Below the pieces are notes generated by a model. That model worked only from the letters and a program-made list of their open reading frames with translations. It made no database searches and had not been told where the DNA came from. From Caballeronia sp. SBC1 (GTDB lineage Bacteria > Pseudomonadota > Gammaproteobacteria > Burkholderiales > Burkholderiaceae): a DNA stretch of 64,000 nt. Where the stretch lies: assembly GCF_011493005.1 (NCBI RefSeq), contig NZ_CP049157.1, forward strand, positions 1,426,001 to 1,490,000, given 5' to 3'. The position numbers and the translations under genes were made by a program. The number at the start of each line of letters is the position of its first letter. Position 1 is the stretch's first letter. Positions 9,999-18,405 of the stretch are shown piece by piece.

Positions 9999-10844
9999 TC
10001 ACTCTCGCGATCCCGGTACCGTCAACGCCTCGCCCGTGCGTGCATGTTGTGCATGCGCGAGGCGTTTGGTGGTCCATTGCACGGCCATTGCGAGGATGGC
10101 AGCCTCAATGAATGCCAGCGAAACCGTTTGTCTGGGAAGCGTGAAAATAAGGCATAGGCAGAACGCGGCAAACGAAAACCGGCCGAGTACCATGCCTCGC
10201 AAAAGCGACACCACGAAGTCAGGGCCATGCGCCCGATGAGACGAGACAGAAAGCACGATCCCCAATAACGGGAACACCGCAAGAAGTCCGCTCCATTTGG
10301 GCCCGAGCGCAGACGACAGCGTGGTGACCGCGACGGTTAGCGCCGCGCCGGCAATCATGCGTCCAGTGAGATCGTTAGGGCTAAGCGGTGCAGCCCGGGC
10401 GATGGCGTTGCTGCGAGGCAGAAACGTTTGTCCAAACGCGACGGCGATCAGCGCGGCCGCGATAGCCCACGCTGGCGATGCCGGCATTGAAGCCAGGGCT
10501 ATCGCTGCTACAAGCCAGCTTGCCAATCCAGCCGTTAGCGCAACGGGCCAGGAACGGGACCGGCACGTCCATGCATAGGCGAAGTTGAATGCCTCGGAGG
10601 CAAGTATGGCGGACAGCGACAAGGTCGCCGCATGCGCTCCGAAAACCGGGCCGTGAGCCAGGACCAGCAGGAACAGGATTGGCCCGGCCACGAAGGGCAA
10701 TCCTGCAAGCCATCCTGCGATAGTCGGCCCCCACCATTTACCCGACATGGAAACGACGAGAAGAAAGAATGGGACCAGCGTCAGCTTTAGCGCAAGCATG
10801 GCAAGCCAGGCGGATTTAAAACCGGATCGTACACGAATTCGCAA
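9999..10844 (-). CDS. Polytopic membrane protein of unknown function
   Basis: The 281-residue frame consists almost entirely of hydrophobic stretches, about eight membrane segments (for example LTLVPFFLLVVSM, FVAGPILFLLVLAHG, WLVAAIALASM, WAIAAALIAVAFG, LLAVFPLLGIVLSV, FAAFCLCLIFTL). I do not recognise a transporter signature. The start given is TTG; an ATG at 10799 (MLALKLTLVPFF) begins right at the first helix and is a fair alternative, as neither has a strong ribosome site. It lies between an SDR relic and the porin. Conserved unknown membrane proteins of this size are common in Burkholderia. Confidence 0.7.
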   Translation of the reverse strand: MRIRVRSGFKSAWLAMLALKLTLVPFFLLVVSMSGKWWGPTIAGWLAGLPFVAGPILFLLVLAHGPVFGAHAATLSLSAILASEAFNFAYAWTCRSRSWPVALTAGLASWLVAAIALASMPASPAWAIAAALIAVAFGQTFLPRSNAIARAAPLSPNDLTGRMIAGAALTVAVTTLSSALGPKWSGLLAVFPLLGIVLSVSSHRAHGPDFVVSLLRGMVLGRFSFAAFCLCLIFTLPRQTVSLAFIEAAILAMAVQWTTKRLAHAQHARTGEALTVPGSRE

Positions 10845-10881
10845 TGCGCTTAACCGGAATGGACGCGACGTTTAGTGAAGG

Positions 10882-10907
10882 GCCATTTGCCTACGCTAAC
10901 AAATGGC
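10882..10907. terminator. Hairpin downstream of the porin gene
   Basis: Inverted repeat GCCATTTG/CAAATGGC with a 10-base loop lies 100 bases beyond the porin stop codon. There is no clear U-tract on either strand, so termination is only suggested. Confidence 0.35.
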
Positions 10908-11006
10908 TGCCCTCAAGCGCCAAGGCTAAGCTCGGCGCCACGATAAAGACTTGCCAGCATCAAGCCAACCGCCAGGCACCGGTTGCACGCATCGCTTGGC
11001 GAACCG

Positions 11007-12122
11007 CTAGAAAAGATGTTGAATCCCGGCGTATGCACCGGACTGGCTGTGACCGGGGAGCGGATTGTCGGTGCTGGTTGTATCGCCGAAGGAATTAGCG
11101 TTCAAGCCAAAGTTCGCGTTGGTGCTGTTGCGGGCGGTCGCAATCTGGAAATCGAGCAGGGTACGCTTGGTCAGGTTGTACGTGCCACCGACCGTGTAGA
11201 TGGTCGCATTGCCACCGCCGTTGTTTGCATTGACGTGATACACCGCAGCAATAAGCGCGGCCGCTTTCGTAGCTTGCCACGTCACGCCGCCCCATTCCTG
11301 GTTAGTGACCGTGATGCCGCCCGACAATGCGCCGGAACTTGAATGCGATTGCTGATAGACCGCCTGGATCTTGAATTTCCCTAAGAACACGTTGACGCCG
11401 CCGAAGTATTCGCGAGAGAAATTGAAAACATCGTCCAACGTTCCGTTAGCGGCGTCGCGCCATTCGTCGTAGATTGCGCGGATCTGGAAAACGGGCTGCG
11501 TATAGGTGAGCTGGATAGCGTCCGCGCGGCCTTGGGCTGTAGTGCCGTTGCCATTCCAGTTGGTCGCGTTGGACAGCGCATATTGACCGGCGACGTCAAA
11601 GCCGGCAATGGTCGGCGACTGGTACGAGATGTTGTTGCTCGTATGATTCCAGTTGCGGCCACGAACGAGCGAGGCGGATGACCAGTTGCTTTGCCCAAAC
11701 GGATCGAAGTCCCAGACCCCGTTCGAGAGGAAAAGCTCTTTGCCAAGCAGCACCGTGCCAAAGCGGTCGTTGGCAATTCCCACCGTGGCATACCGGTCGA
11801 ACAAGCCGTTGTTCGAAGGGCCTTGACCATTCATGGTATTGAATGCGCCTTCCAGGTGGAATACGGCCTTGGTGCCTCCGCCAAGATCTTCCGTGCCCTT
11901 GATGCCCCAAAGGCTCGTTCCCCAATCTCCGCTTTCCGCCCTGAAGCGACTACTGCTTCCGGTCGATGCGCCGGTCACGGGGTTTTGTCCCGTGGGTACG
12001 CCGGTCATGTACTCCACCCCGGCGTCTATCCGCCCATACAAGGTCACGCTGCTTTGAGCACGCGCGGCCCCGGCTCCAGTAGCCAGCACCGATGCCAGCG
12101 CAACGGCTGTGAGCTTGTTCAT
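11007..12122 (-). CDS. Outer-membrane porin (OmpC-type, Burkholderia family)
   Basis: The 371-residue protein has a Sec signal (MNKLTAVALASVLATGAGAARA-QSS) and then the diagnostic first strand SSVTLYGRIDAGVEYM. SLWGIKGTEDLGGGTKAVFHLE, RYATVGIANDRFGTVLLGKE (L2/L3 region) and the C-terminal SGAYAGIQHLF follow; the terminal Phe is the Bam recognition signal. It forms a trimeric 16-stranded general diffusion pore for small solutes in the outer membrane. GGAGGAG precedes the ATG. A terminator-like double hairpin sits about 100 bases upstream on the same strand and may mark an attenuated leader. The substrate preference cannot be read from sequence. Confidence 0.95.
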   Translation of the reverse strand: MNKLTAVALASVLATGAGAARAQSSVTLYGRIDAGVEYMTGVPTGQNPVTGASTGSSSRFRAESGDWGTSLWGIKGTEDLGGGTKAVFHLEGAFNTMNGQGPSNNGLFDRYATVGIANDRFGTVLLGKELFLSNGVWDFDPFGQSNWSSASLVRGRNWNHTSNNISYQSPTIAGFDVAGQYALSNATNWNGNGTTAQGRADAIQLTYTQPVFQIRAIYDEWRDAANGTLDDVFNFSREYFGGVNVFLGKFKIQAVYQQSHSSSGALSGGITVTNQEWGGVTWQATKAAALIAAVYHVNANNGGGNATIYTVGGTYNLTKRTLLDFQIATARNSTNANFGLNANSFGDTTSTDNPLPGHSQSGAYAGIQHLF

Positions 12123-12680
12123 GTCTCCTCCAATAGTGCGTTTGACTGCGTAGCTGGTTTAATCGACGTTTTATATTAGGCAGCCGCTGTCATGTTTTTT
12201 GAGTTTATCGAGCTGACAACAGGTAAAAAAGCCCCGGATTTCTTGGGTAAATCCGGGGCTGGCCGTGGAGGCGGGGGAGGACTTTCCCCCACGGATGGAA
12301 ATGTTTATTAAGTTATTCAAACACCGGCGTTAGATAAATGCGTTTGGAGAGAACAGTTTCTTGTTGATAGGCGAATAATCTCGCATGTTGGAGCAGGAGG
12401 ATGCCGGTCTGCAGAGGTCAAGTATTTCTTGTGCCGCCAAAGAGAATAGAATCTGCCCGGGCGGAGTCTCGCGTGACGCACGAGGCCCGCATCAATCGAT
12501 AAAGGCACACGAACGATCATTCGTCGGGTAGTTGCGGAAGGTTCGCGCAGCAAAAGCCGGCGGCAATGTAACCCGTTGCCTGAAGTCGCCGAACTAGCTT
12601 ACAGGTCGCCCTTTATCATCCGACACCGCGACAGCGCTAGACGACGATTACAGATGCCTTTCGAGGAGAAGCGTCACCAG
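12123..12680. other. Spacer with strong minus-strand hairpin pair
   Basis: There is no convincing gene between the porin start and the cysteine-cluster protein. The notable content is the hairpin pair at 12230-12294 (separate entry). A minus-strand frame of 78 codons at 12317-12553 has no recognisable family and no clear ribosome site. Confidence 0.45.
12225..12294 (-). terminator. Double hairpin ending in a U-tract (terminator, leader or small-RNA end)
   Basis: Read on the minus strand, hairpin one (12294-12263, core GGGGGA/TCCCCC, with outer CCGT/ACGG pairing) is followed after two bases by a perfect 12-bp stem (arms 12260-12249 and 12241-12230, AGCCCCGGATTT) and six U residues. This is a textbook intrinsic terminator. 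No credible minus-strand gene ends here and the porin ATG is about 100 bases beyond, so it either ends a small RNA or attenuates the porin transcript. Confidence 0.7.
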
Positions 12681-13454
12681 ATGGATATCAACTTTGAATG
12701 CACGATGTGCGGCAAATGCTGCCATGACCTCAAGCTGCCTTTGAGCGTCGACGAAGCGCTCGTATGGCTTGAGCGCGGCGGCGATGTTCAGTTTCTCTGC
12801 GAAGCCGTTCCCTGGCCTGATGAACCGCCTGCCGGCAACCTGCAGGCGCAGCATAAGCGTCGCCGGTCGTTCGCCGCTTCCAGCGGTGAGTTGCCCGTGC
12901 GGGTGGTCGTGGTCCTGGCGGCATCGTTCGAGGGTGCGTGTCCGCATTTGCAAGCGAACCTGAGTTGCGGCGTGTATGAGCAACGCCCGACTGTCTGCCG
13001 GATCTATCCGGCGGAGATCAATCCGTTTATCGAATTAAAGCCTGAGCAGAAGGAATGTCCGCCAGAAGCGTGGGCCTCGGACAAACCACTTCTGATGAGA
13101 GCACAACGCATAGTCGATCCGGAAACGTTCGCGTTGATCGCTCAATCGCGTGCGGCCGATGTCAGCGACGCCCCGGTTAAAGCGCGAGCATGCGCCCATC
13201 TGGACATTGATGCCGCAGCGCTGTCCAACGAGGGATTGGTGGTCCATTCGCCGCCTCGCGATTTGGCCATATCCGCGTTGAGACGGGCTCGCGAGAACGG
13301 CAACGCGGGTGAGGACGTACTGCAGTGGAAGGTCGTGTCGAACCGTCGTGAGACCGTGGACACGCTTACGTCCGTAGGAGCAACAAGCGTCCATTATGTG
13401 AAGACTGACGCGCCCGCGTTCGATTACCTCGGCTTCTTTGCAGCATCGGCGTGA
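12681..13454 (+). CDS. YkgJ-family cysteine-cluster protein
   Basis: I take the ATG at 12681 (MDINFECTMCGKCC) because AGGAGAAG lies at the right distance and the family starts just before its first cysteines; the frame is open from 12576. The 257-residue protein shows the CxxCxxCC cluster at residues 6-13, then CPHLQ, LSCGVYEQRPTVCRIYP and a later KECP, the pattern of the UPF0153/YkgJ putative zinc- or iron-binding family. Function is unknown; family members are thought to chelate metal or hold an iron-sulfur cluster. It converges with the ectoine uptake genes across a short hairpin and seems unrelated to them. Confidence 0.87.
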   Translation: MDINFECTMCGKCCHDLKLPLSVDEALVWLERGGDVQFLCEAVPWPDEPPAGNLQAQHKRRRSFAASSGELPVRVVVVLAASFEGACPHLQANLSCGVYEQRPTVCRIYPAEINPFIELKPEQKECPPEAWASDKPLLMRAQRIVDPETFALIAQSRAADVSDAPVKARACAHLDIDAAALSNEGLVVHSPPRDLAISALRRARENGNAGEDVLQWKVVSNRRETVDTLTSVGATSVHYVKTDAPAFDYLGFFAASA

Positions 13455-13468
13455 CCCTCAATCGATGC

Positions 13469-13496
13469 CCGGACCGGTCGATCAGGATCGGTCCGG
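13469..13496. terminator. Hairpin between convergent YkgJ-family gene and ehuA
   Basis: Inverted repeat CCGGACCG/CGGTCCGG with a 12-base loop lies in the 58-base gap between two convergent genes. It has no U-tract, so it may act only as an mRNA 3'-end stabiliser. Confidence 0.45.
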
Positions 13497-13512
13497 ACTC
13501 ACTGAGTTCACG

Positions 13513-14346
13513 CTAAGTCGCTTCCCGGACAGCACGCAGGAACTGCTGCGTGCGCTCATGTTGAGGTGCTCCGAAGAACTGCTGCGGCGGCGCCTGTTCA
13601 ATGATCTTGCCTTGCGAAAAGAAACACACGCGGTCCGCGAATTCTTTCGCGAAACCCATCTGGTGAGTCACCATCAGCATGGTGAGATCGTGCTCGTGGC
13701 CCAGCTTCCGAATCACGTTCAGCACTTCACCGCATAGCTCGGGATCGAGTGCCGAGGTCACTTCGTCGAACAGCATCACTTTCGGCCGCATCGCCAGCGC
13801 CCTCGCAATGGCCACGCGTTGCTGTTGCCCGCCCGATAACTGCGATGGAAAGTGATTGCACTTGTCGTCGAGCCCGACCATGGACAGCAGCTCGCGGCCA
13901 CGTTCGTTCGCATCACGCTTCGACATGCCGAGCACCCGCAGCGGGGCCTCGATCGTGTTTTGCAGCGCCGTCATGTGTGGGAACAGGTTAAAGCTCTGGA
14001 ACACCATCCCGATCTTGCGGCGCACTTCGCGCACATGCCGCTCGGATGCCGGCACCAGCGCGCCATTGCGACGCATGTGCGTGAGCGGCTCGCCTTCCAC
14101 TTCGATCAGACCGTCGCTTAGCGGGTCGAGTGTCATCAGCACGCGCAGCAGAGTGGATTTGCCTGACCCGCTTGGGCCGATGATCGCGACCTTCTCGTTG
14201 CGGGCGACCTCCAGATCGAGCGCATCGAGCACGGTGAGTGAGCCGTATCGTTTAGTGACGCCGGCAAAGCGCACCATCGGCTGGACGTTGGGCGCAGCAT
14301 CAGCATCAGCGTTTGCGCCGAGCGCGGGGTCGAGATCCCGTTTCAT
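13513..14346 (-). CDS. ehuA: Ectoine/hydroxyectoine ABC transporter, ATP-binding protein EhuA
   Basis: The ATPase of the polar-amino-acid type has Walker A GPSGSGKST, Q-loop VFQSFNLFPHM, signature LSGGQQQR, Walker B VMLFDEVTSALDP and the switch His in MVTHQMGFAKEF. Start MKRDLDP at 14346 has a CAGGAG site; the ATG at 14373 lies too close to its purines. It energises uptake of ectoine and 5-hydroxyectoine with EhuB, C and D. The assignment to Ehu rests on position: last gene of an ehuBCDA order, divergent from enuR-eut-doe. By sequence alone it would be a generic amino-acid ABC ATPase. Confidence 0.9.
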   Translation of the reverse strand: MKRDLDPALGANADADAAPNVQPMVRFAGVTKRYGSLTVLDALDLEVARNEKVAIIGPSGSGKSTLLRVLMTLDPLSDGLIEVEGEPLTHMRRNGALVPASERHVREVRRKIGMVFQSFNLFPHMTALQNTIEAPLRVLGMSKRDANERGRELLSMVGLDDKCNHFPSQLSGGQQQRVAIARALAMRPKVMLFDEVTSALDPELCGEVLNVIRKLGHEHDLTMLMVTHQMGFAKEFADRVCFFSQGKIIEQAPPQQFFGAPQHERTQQFLRAVREAT

Positions 14347-14404
14347 CTGTTTCTCCTGGAGTTCCATCAGCATGCCCCTGCCGGTCGTTCGAAAAGAACA
14401 TGCA

Positions 14405-15064
14405 TCATGGCAATCTCACGCGACGTTCGAGGTGACGCACGCCCGAGGCGAACGTCACGCTGATCAATAAAAAGAACAGGCCGGTCATGGTGATCGGTTC
14501 GAGATAACGGAACGTTTCCGAGCCGATGTTTTTCGCCTGCTGCATCAGCTCGACCACCGTGATGGCAGAGAGCACAGGCGTGTCCTTGAACATGGCGACC
14601 AGATAATTCCCAAGCGCTGGAATGACCGGGCGGATCGCTTGCGGAAGAATGACGCCGCTATACGTGCGCCACGGCGACAGTGACAATGCACAGGCCGCTT
14701 CCCATTGCCCGCGCGCCACGCCATTCAATCCTGCTCGATACACCTCTGACACATAGCACGCGTAATGGACCGCAATACCGATGGTGCCCGCGGTCAGTGC
14801 CGACATAGTGAGACCGTAGAGCGGGGCCACATAGAACAGCACATAGACCTGGATCAGTAGCGGCGTGCTGCGAATGAACTCGACAAAAAAGCCCGTCACC
14901 CGTGCAACCGGCGCAATGGCGCTGCGTCGCAGGATAGCGAGCACGAGGCCAAGCACCAGCGCAATGGCAAAACCCACCAGTGTGATGCCAATGGTGTACA
15001 TGGACGCACGCAGCAGCTCAGGCAGGATGTGCACCGCGTACTTGACGTCGAAGAAGGAGTTCAT
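14405..15064 (-). CDS. ehuD: Ectoine/hydroxyectoine ABC transporter permease EhuD
   Basis: The 219-residue inner-membrane permease has about five helices. It carries the HisM-type features VEFIRSTPLLIQVYVLFY near the N-terminus and the EAA loop QWEAACALSLSPWRTYSGVILPQ that contacts the ATPase. The start codon overlaps the ehuC stop by four bases (ATGA), indicating translational coupling. EhuC and EhuD form the heterodimeric channel. The assignment follows from the gene order and the neighbouring ectoine catabolic genes. Confidence 0.92.
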   Translation of the reverse strand: MNSFFDVKYAVHILPELLRASMYTIGITLVGFAIALVLGLVLAILRRSAIAPVARVTGFFVEFIRSTPLLIQVYVLFYVAPLYGLTMSALTAGTIGIAVHYACYVSEVYRAGLNGVARGQWEAACALSLSPWRTYSGVILPQAIRPVIPALGNYLVAMFKDTPVLSAITVVELMQQAKNIGSETFRYLEPITMTGLFFLLISVTFASGVRHLERRVRLP

Positions 15065-15729
15065 TTCGCCGTCCTTTGGGTGATGCCGTGACTGACGCGG
15101 CGTTCGAAATGTCGCATGACGGTGACCATAATCTGCGCCATGACAAAATAGATCAGCAGCGTCAGCGCAAAAATTTCAGCGGTCTTGAAGGTCGCTTCGT
15201 CGAGCTGGCGCGCGCGGAAGGTGAGATCGGAGAGGGTGATCAGCGAAACCAGCGAGGTCCCTTTCAACAACTCGATCATCAGATTCGTCGCGGGTGGCAG
15301 CGCGTTGATCATGGCCTGCGGCAAGACAATGCGCCGCATCCTGGTCGACGCCGGCATGTTCAACGCAAGCGCCGCTTCATATTGCCCACCCGGAACCGAA
15401 CGCAACGCACCGCGCAGGATCTCGGAGCCATAGGCTCCGTAATGCAGCCCCAGCCCAACAATGGCAACGGTGAACGGAGTCAGTTCCAGATTGAATGGCG
15501 GCAACGGCAACACGAAGAAAAACCAGAATAGCTGTACCAGTAGCGACGTACCGCGAAATACCTCCACGTACGCGTTGGCGGTCCAGCGCACAACACGCCA
15601 CGCCGATGCGCGCAAGACGGTCGCCATGCCGGCCATCACGATTGCCAGCAAGATACCGGACACCGCAATCTCGACGGTGACGAGGGTGCCCTTCATCAAC
15701 AGGGGCAAGAGTTCATGCAAGTCGCCCAT
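15061..15729 (-). CDS. ehuC: Ectoine/hydroxyectoine ABC transporter permease EhuC
   Basis: I chose ATG 15729 (MGDLHELLPLLMKGTLVTVE), which gives 222 residues and has a GAGGAA site; the longer frame to 15873 would run back towards the ehuB stop and lacks permease character. The protein shows the VEVFRGTSLLVQLFWFFFVLP segment and the EAA loop (YEAALALNMPASTRMRRIVLPQ) of His/Glu/Gln/Arg/opine-type permeases. It lies 85 bases after ehuB and overlaps ehuD by four bases. It pairs with EhuD in the inner membrane. Confidence 0.92.
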   Translation of the reverse strand: MGDLHELLPLLMKGTLVTVEIAVSGILLAIVMAGMATVLRASAWRVVRWTANAYVEVFRGTSLLVQLFWFFFVLPLPPFNLELTPFTVAIVGLGLHYGAYGSEILRGALRSVPGGQYEAALALNMPASTRMRRIVLPQAMINALPPATNLMIELLKGTSLVSLITLSDLTFRARQLDEATFKTAEIFALTLLIYFVMAQIMVTVMRHFERRVSHGITQRTAK

Positions 15730-15814
15730 GGAATTCCTCGCTTGGCGTAGATGCGGTGAGGTGGTGTGGGCCGGCACCCGCCGGCTCGTCAAACGAAGGC
15801 AGTCAGGAAGGCGG

Positions 15815-16675
15815 TCAGCCGCCGCAAAGTTGCGCGGTGGTCTTGTCCGGCAGGTTGCTTTTATCGAAGCCAAACGGCGCGACCGTCTTGAGATGATCTG
15901 GCGTACCGAGCCACACTTTCAGCTGCTGGTTGACGGCGTCGCGCAGGTCGGTGTCCTCCGGGCGGAACGCTAGCGCGCCGTATCCGGTGTGCTTGGGATC
16001 GTCGGTAAACTTGGGGATGGCTTCAACTGTCGGGCCCGCTTTCGCCGCGAGTCCCTTCATGGTCAGCTCGGTGCCGGCGGCCGCGTCCGCGCGGCTTGCA
16101 CGCACGGCCTGCAACTGCGCGGTGGTATCGGGTACTTGCAGCAATTGCCCGTCCTTCACACCGGAGTCGCGTGCGTAGCCCAACTCAACCGAGCCCGCCA
16201 TGACAGCCAGTTTTGTGTCGGGGTTCTTGGCTACGTCCGCGTAACTCCCCAGGTTCTTGGGATTACCCTTCAACGTCAGCAAGGTGTCCTGGATCTGGTA
16301 TTGAGGGTTGGCGAACGCGACTTGCTTGCAGCGCTCCGGCGTGACATACATGCCCGCTGCAATCACGTCGAAGCGGCCCGCGCGCAATCCGGGAATGAGC
16401 GAGCCCCACTCAGTCAGGACGGCATCGACCTTCTTGACGCCGAGCTTGGCGAACACCTTCTTCGCAATCTCGGGTGACTCGCCGGTGACGGTGCCGTCCG
16501 GCGTGGTGTACGCAAAGGGGCTTTCGTTCGCGTAGCCAATGCGCACTTCTCCCGTGCGCTGAATACGCTGCAAGGTTGTTTCAGCGTTCGCCGCCGCTGC
16601 ATGGGCTACCAACCCCGCCGTTGCCGCAGCAATGGACAGCGCGCCCAGCATTCCAGACACTCGTTTGAGTTTCAT
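15815..16675 (-). CDS. ehuB: Ectoine/hydroxyectoine-binding periplasmic protein EhuB
   Basis: Start MKLKRVSGMLG at 16675 gives 286 residues with a clear Sec signal ending AAANAET; the frame runs on to 16807 without signal character. It belongs to solute-binding family 3, with RIGYANESPFAY (ligand-stacking aromatics and an acidic residue), EWGSLIPGLRAGRFDVIAAGM and the TPERC segment whose Arg would bind the ligand carboxylate. The known EhuB of Sinorhizobium binds ectoine and hydroxyectoine through an aromatic cage. The TPERC cysteine and a cysteine three residues from the C-terminus may form a disulfide. It is the first gene of the minus-strand operon and faces enuR. Confidence 0.92.
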   Translation of the reverse strand: MKLKRVSGMLGALSIAAATAGLVAHAAAANAETTLQRIQRTGEVRIGYANESPFAYTTPDGTVTGESPEIAKKVFAKLGVKKVDAVLTEWGSLIPGLRAGRFDVIAAGMYVTPERCKQVAFANPQYQIQDTLLTLKGNPKNLGSYADVAKNPDTKLAVMAGSVELGYARDSGVKDGQLLQVPDTTAQLQAVRASRADAAAGTELTMKGLAAKAGPTVEAIPKFTDDPKHTGYGALAFRPEDTDLRDAVNQQLKVWLGTPDHLKTVAPFGFDKSNLPDKTTAQLCGG

Positions 16676-16821
16676 GTCGATCCCGTTTCCGTTTCCGTAG
16701 CGTGGTTGATTGCGCCGCGCGCTCGCGGCACTAAAGGCAAAAATGCTCGCAAACCCTTGGTTTAATTCCCGATTCGAGGTCGCGTTACATCGCCATGAAC
16801 GCAGCATACAAAGCCATATTT

Positions 16822-16844
16822 TTGTTCTAATTGCTCTAGGACAA
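16822..16844. promoter_or_regulatory. Candidate EnuR operator between ehuB and enuR
   Basis: An imperfect inverted repeat TTGTTCTA-N7-TAGGACAA lies 55 bases upstream of the enuR start in the divergent ehuB/enuR spacer. Its right arm extends to TAGGACAATA, close to the TAGGACATTA repeats before eutB. Binding by EnuR is inferred from position. Confidence 0.5.
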
Positions 16845-16898
16845 TAATTTTCGCAACCGCTTCTGCGCCACTATGGGAGCTATTGAACGGAGGCGAAT

Positions 16899-18296
16899 GT
16901 GAATGAGCGATGGCGTGACGCGGTGCGTACGGTGCATGGCGTCGAGTCGAAATACAAACGTCTGGTGAAAGCGATCGCGGAAGATATCGAAAGCGCGGCG
17001 CTTGCGTCAGGTGCACGCCTGCCGCCGCAGCGCGAGGTCGCGTCGGACCTGGCTATCAGTGTGCAGACCGTGACGAACGCGTACAAGGAACTGGAGCGGC
17101 AGGGGCTGATTCGTTGCGAGGTGGGGCGAGGCAGCTTCGTTGCGGCGCGCGTGACCGAGACCATGTCGAAATACATGCTCGACACGGCTGAGCGCGAGGT
17201 CATCGACTTTTCGATTGCGCGGATCGTGCACACCCCCGAACACGACGCCATGTGGCGCAAGGTGTGCGCGACGCTTGCCACTGTCGAGGATCAACCATGG
17301 ATACGCGCGTTTCGGCCCATTGCGGGTTTTGAGCATCACCGGCAGGCGGGCGCGGCGTGGCTCGCCACGCTTGGCATGCCGGCGAATCCCGAGACGCTGC
17401 TGGTCACCAATGGAGCGGCCCATGGCATCTTCCTGGCGCTGGCGTCGTTCGTCGGCCCCGGCGATACGGTGTTGTGCGAGAGCCTGACCGACCATGGCGT
17501 GATCGGCTCGGCCAATGTGCTGGGCTTCACGCTGAAGGGCCTTGAGATCGACGAATATGGCATACGTCCCGAACATTTCGAAGAGATGTGCGACAGCGAG
17601 CGCATCAGCGCGCTGGTCTGCACCCCGACACTGAACAACCCCACGGTAGCGCTCATGCCGGATTCCCGGCGGCGCGCGATTGCCCGCATTGCCGAACGCT
17701 ATGGCGTGTACGTGATCGAGGACGACGTATATGGGGCGTTGCCGGCAAAGACGCAAACGCCTATCGCCAGCCTGATTCCTGAGCTGTCCTTTTACTGCAC
17801 GAGCATGACCAAGTCGGTACTGACCGGCTTGCGGACCGGGTATCTCACCATGCCGCGACGCCTCGCGCTGCGAGCCGAAAGCGTGCTGCGCGTGAGCAGC
17901 TGGATGGCGACTTCGCCCGTGGCTGAGGTCGCCACCCGCTGGATCATGGACGGGACCGCGCAACGCCTGGTCCAGGTGCAGCGTGAGCGCCTGGGTACCC
18001 GCCAGGCGATGGTGCGTGAAGTGCTTGGGCGCTATGTGCTGGGGAGTCATCCGCAGGCTTTGTCGGCGTGGTTGAAGGTGCCGGATTACTGGCAAGCGGA
18101 CCGCGTCACGCGCGAGTTGCGCAACCGGGAGATTGCGGTGACATCGCCTGATCCGTTCCTCGTGCGCGGCGCCGAGAGGCCGAACGCGGTGCGCCTGTGC
18201 GTGGGCGCTGAAGTGAGCGATCAAACCTTCAAAACCGCGCTCGAAACCATAGGCGAAGTGTTCGAGCAATACCCGCACGTGCACGACTTCAGTTGA
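16899..18296 (+). CDS. enuR: EnuR, MocR/GntR-type regulator of ectoine use
   Basis: The 465-residue protein starts with GTG behind an ACGGAGG site. An N-terminal GntR winged helix (residues 15-85; LPPQREVASDLAISVQTVTNAYKELERQGLI) is joined to a fold-type-I aminotransferase-like domain with Lys305 in SMTKSVLTGLRTGY as the pyridoxal-phosphate lysine. EnuR of Ruegeria pomeroyi represses the ectoine genes and is relieved by N-alpha-acetyl-diaminobutyrate or diaminobutyrate reacting with the bound cofactor. The site between the divergent ehu genes and the eut-doe genes fits that role. TAGGACA motifs flank the gene at both ends. Confidence 0.93.
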   Translation: MNERWRDAVRTVHGVESKYKRLVKAIAEDIESAALASGARLPPQREVASDLAISVQTVTNAYKELERQGLIRCEVGRGSFVAARVTETMSKYMLDTAEREVIDFSIARIVHTPEHDAMWRKVCATLATVEDQPWIRAFRPIAGFEHHRQAGAAWLATLGMPANPETLLVTNGAAHGIFLALASFVGPGDTVLCESLTDHGVIGSANVLGFTLKGLEIDEYGIRPEHFEEMCDSERISALVCTPTLNNPTVALMPDSRRRAIARIAERYGVYVIEDDVYGALPAKTQTPIASLIPELSFYCTSMTKSVLTGLRTGYLTMPRRLALRAESVLRVSSWMATSPVAEVATRWIMDGTAQRLVQVQRERLGTRQAMVREVLGRYVLGSHPQALSAWLKVPDYWQADRVTRELRNREIAVTSPDPFLVRGAERPNAVRLCVGAEVSDQTFKTALETIGEVFEQYPHVHDFS

Positions 18297-18335
18297 CCCG
18301 GCATCAACGTCCGGCATCTGCTGCATCGATTGAAC

Positions 18336-18367
18336 TAGGACATTAAAAAGCGCTTTTTAGGACATTA
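18336..18367. promoter_or_regulatory. Direct repeat TAGGACATTA around an A/T palindrome before eutB
   Basis: Identical TAGGACATTA copies at 18336-18345 and 18358-18367 are 22 bases apart, two helical turns. Between and overlapping them lies the perfect palindrome AAAAAGCGCTTTTT (18345-18358). Directly repeated sites are typical of MocR regulators. The pair lies 39-70 bases before the eutB ATG. Confidence 0.6.
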
Positions 18368-18405
18368 GACTCGATCGCATCTACTTCCTTCATGCGATTC
18401 CGTTC

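Noticed and set aside
12317..12553. 78-codon minus-strand frame upstream of the porin
   Set aside because: No recognisable family or ribosome site, although the terminator-like hairpins lie just downstream; a small RNA or leader is at least as likely.
17007..18326. 439-codon minus-strand open frame opposite enuR
   Set aside because: It lies fully opposite a well-recognised regulator gene, shows no family pattern, and is His/Arg/Ala-rich as expected for an antisense frame in high-GC DNA.
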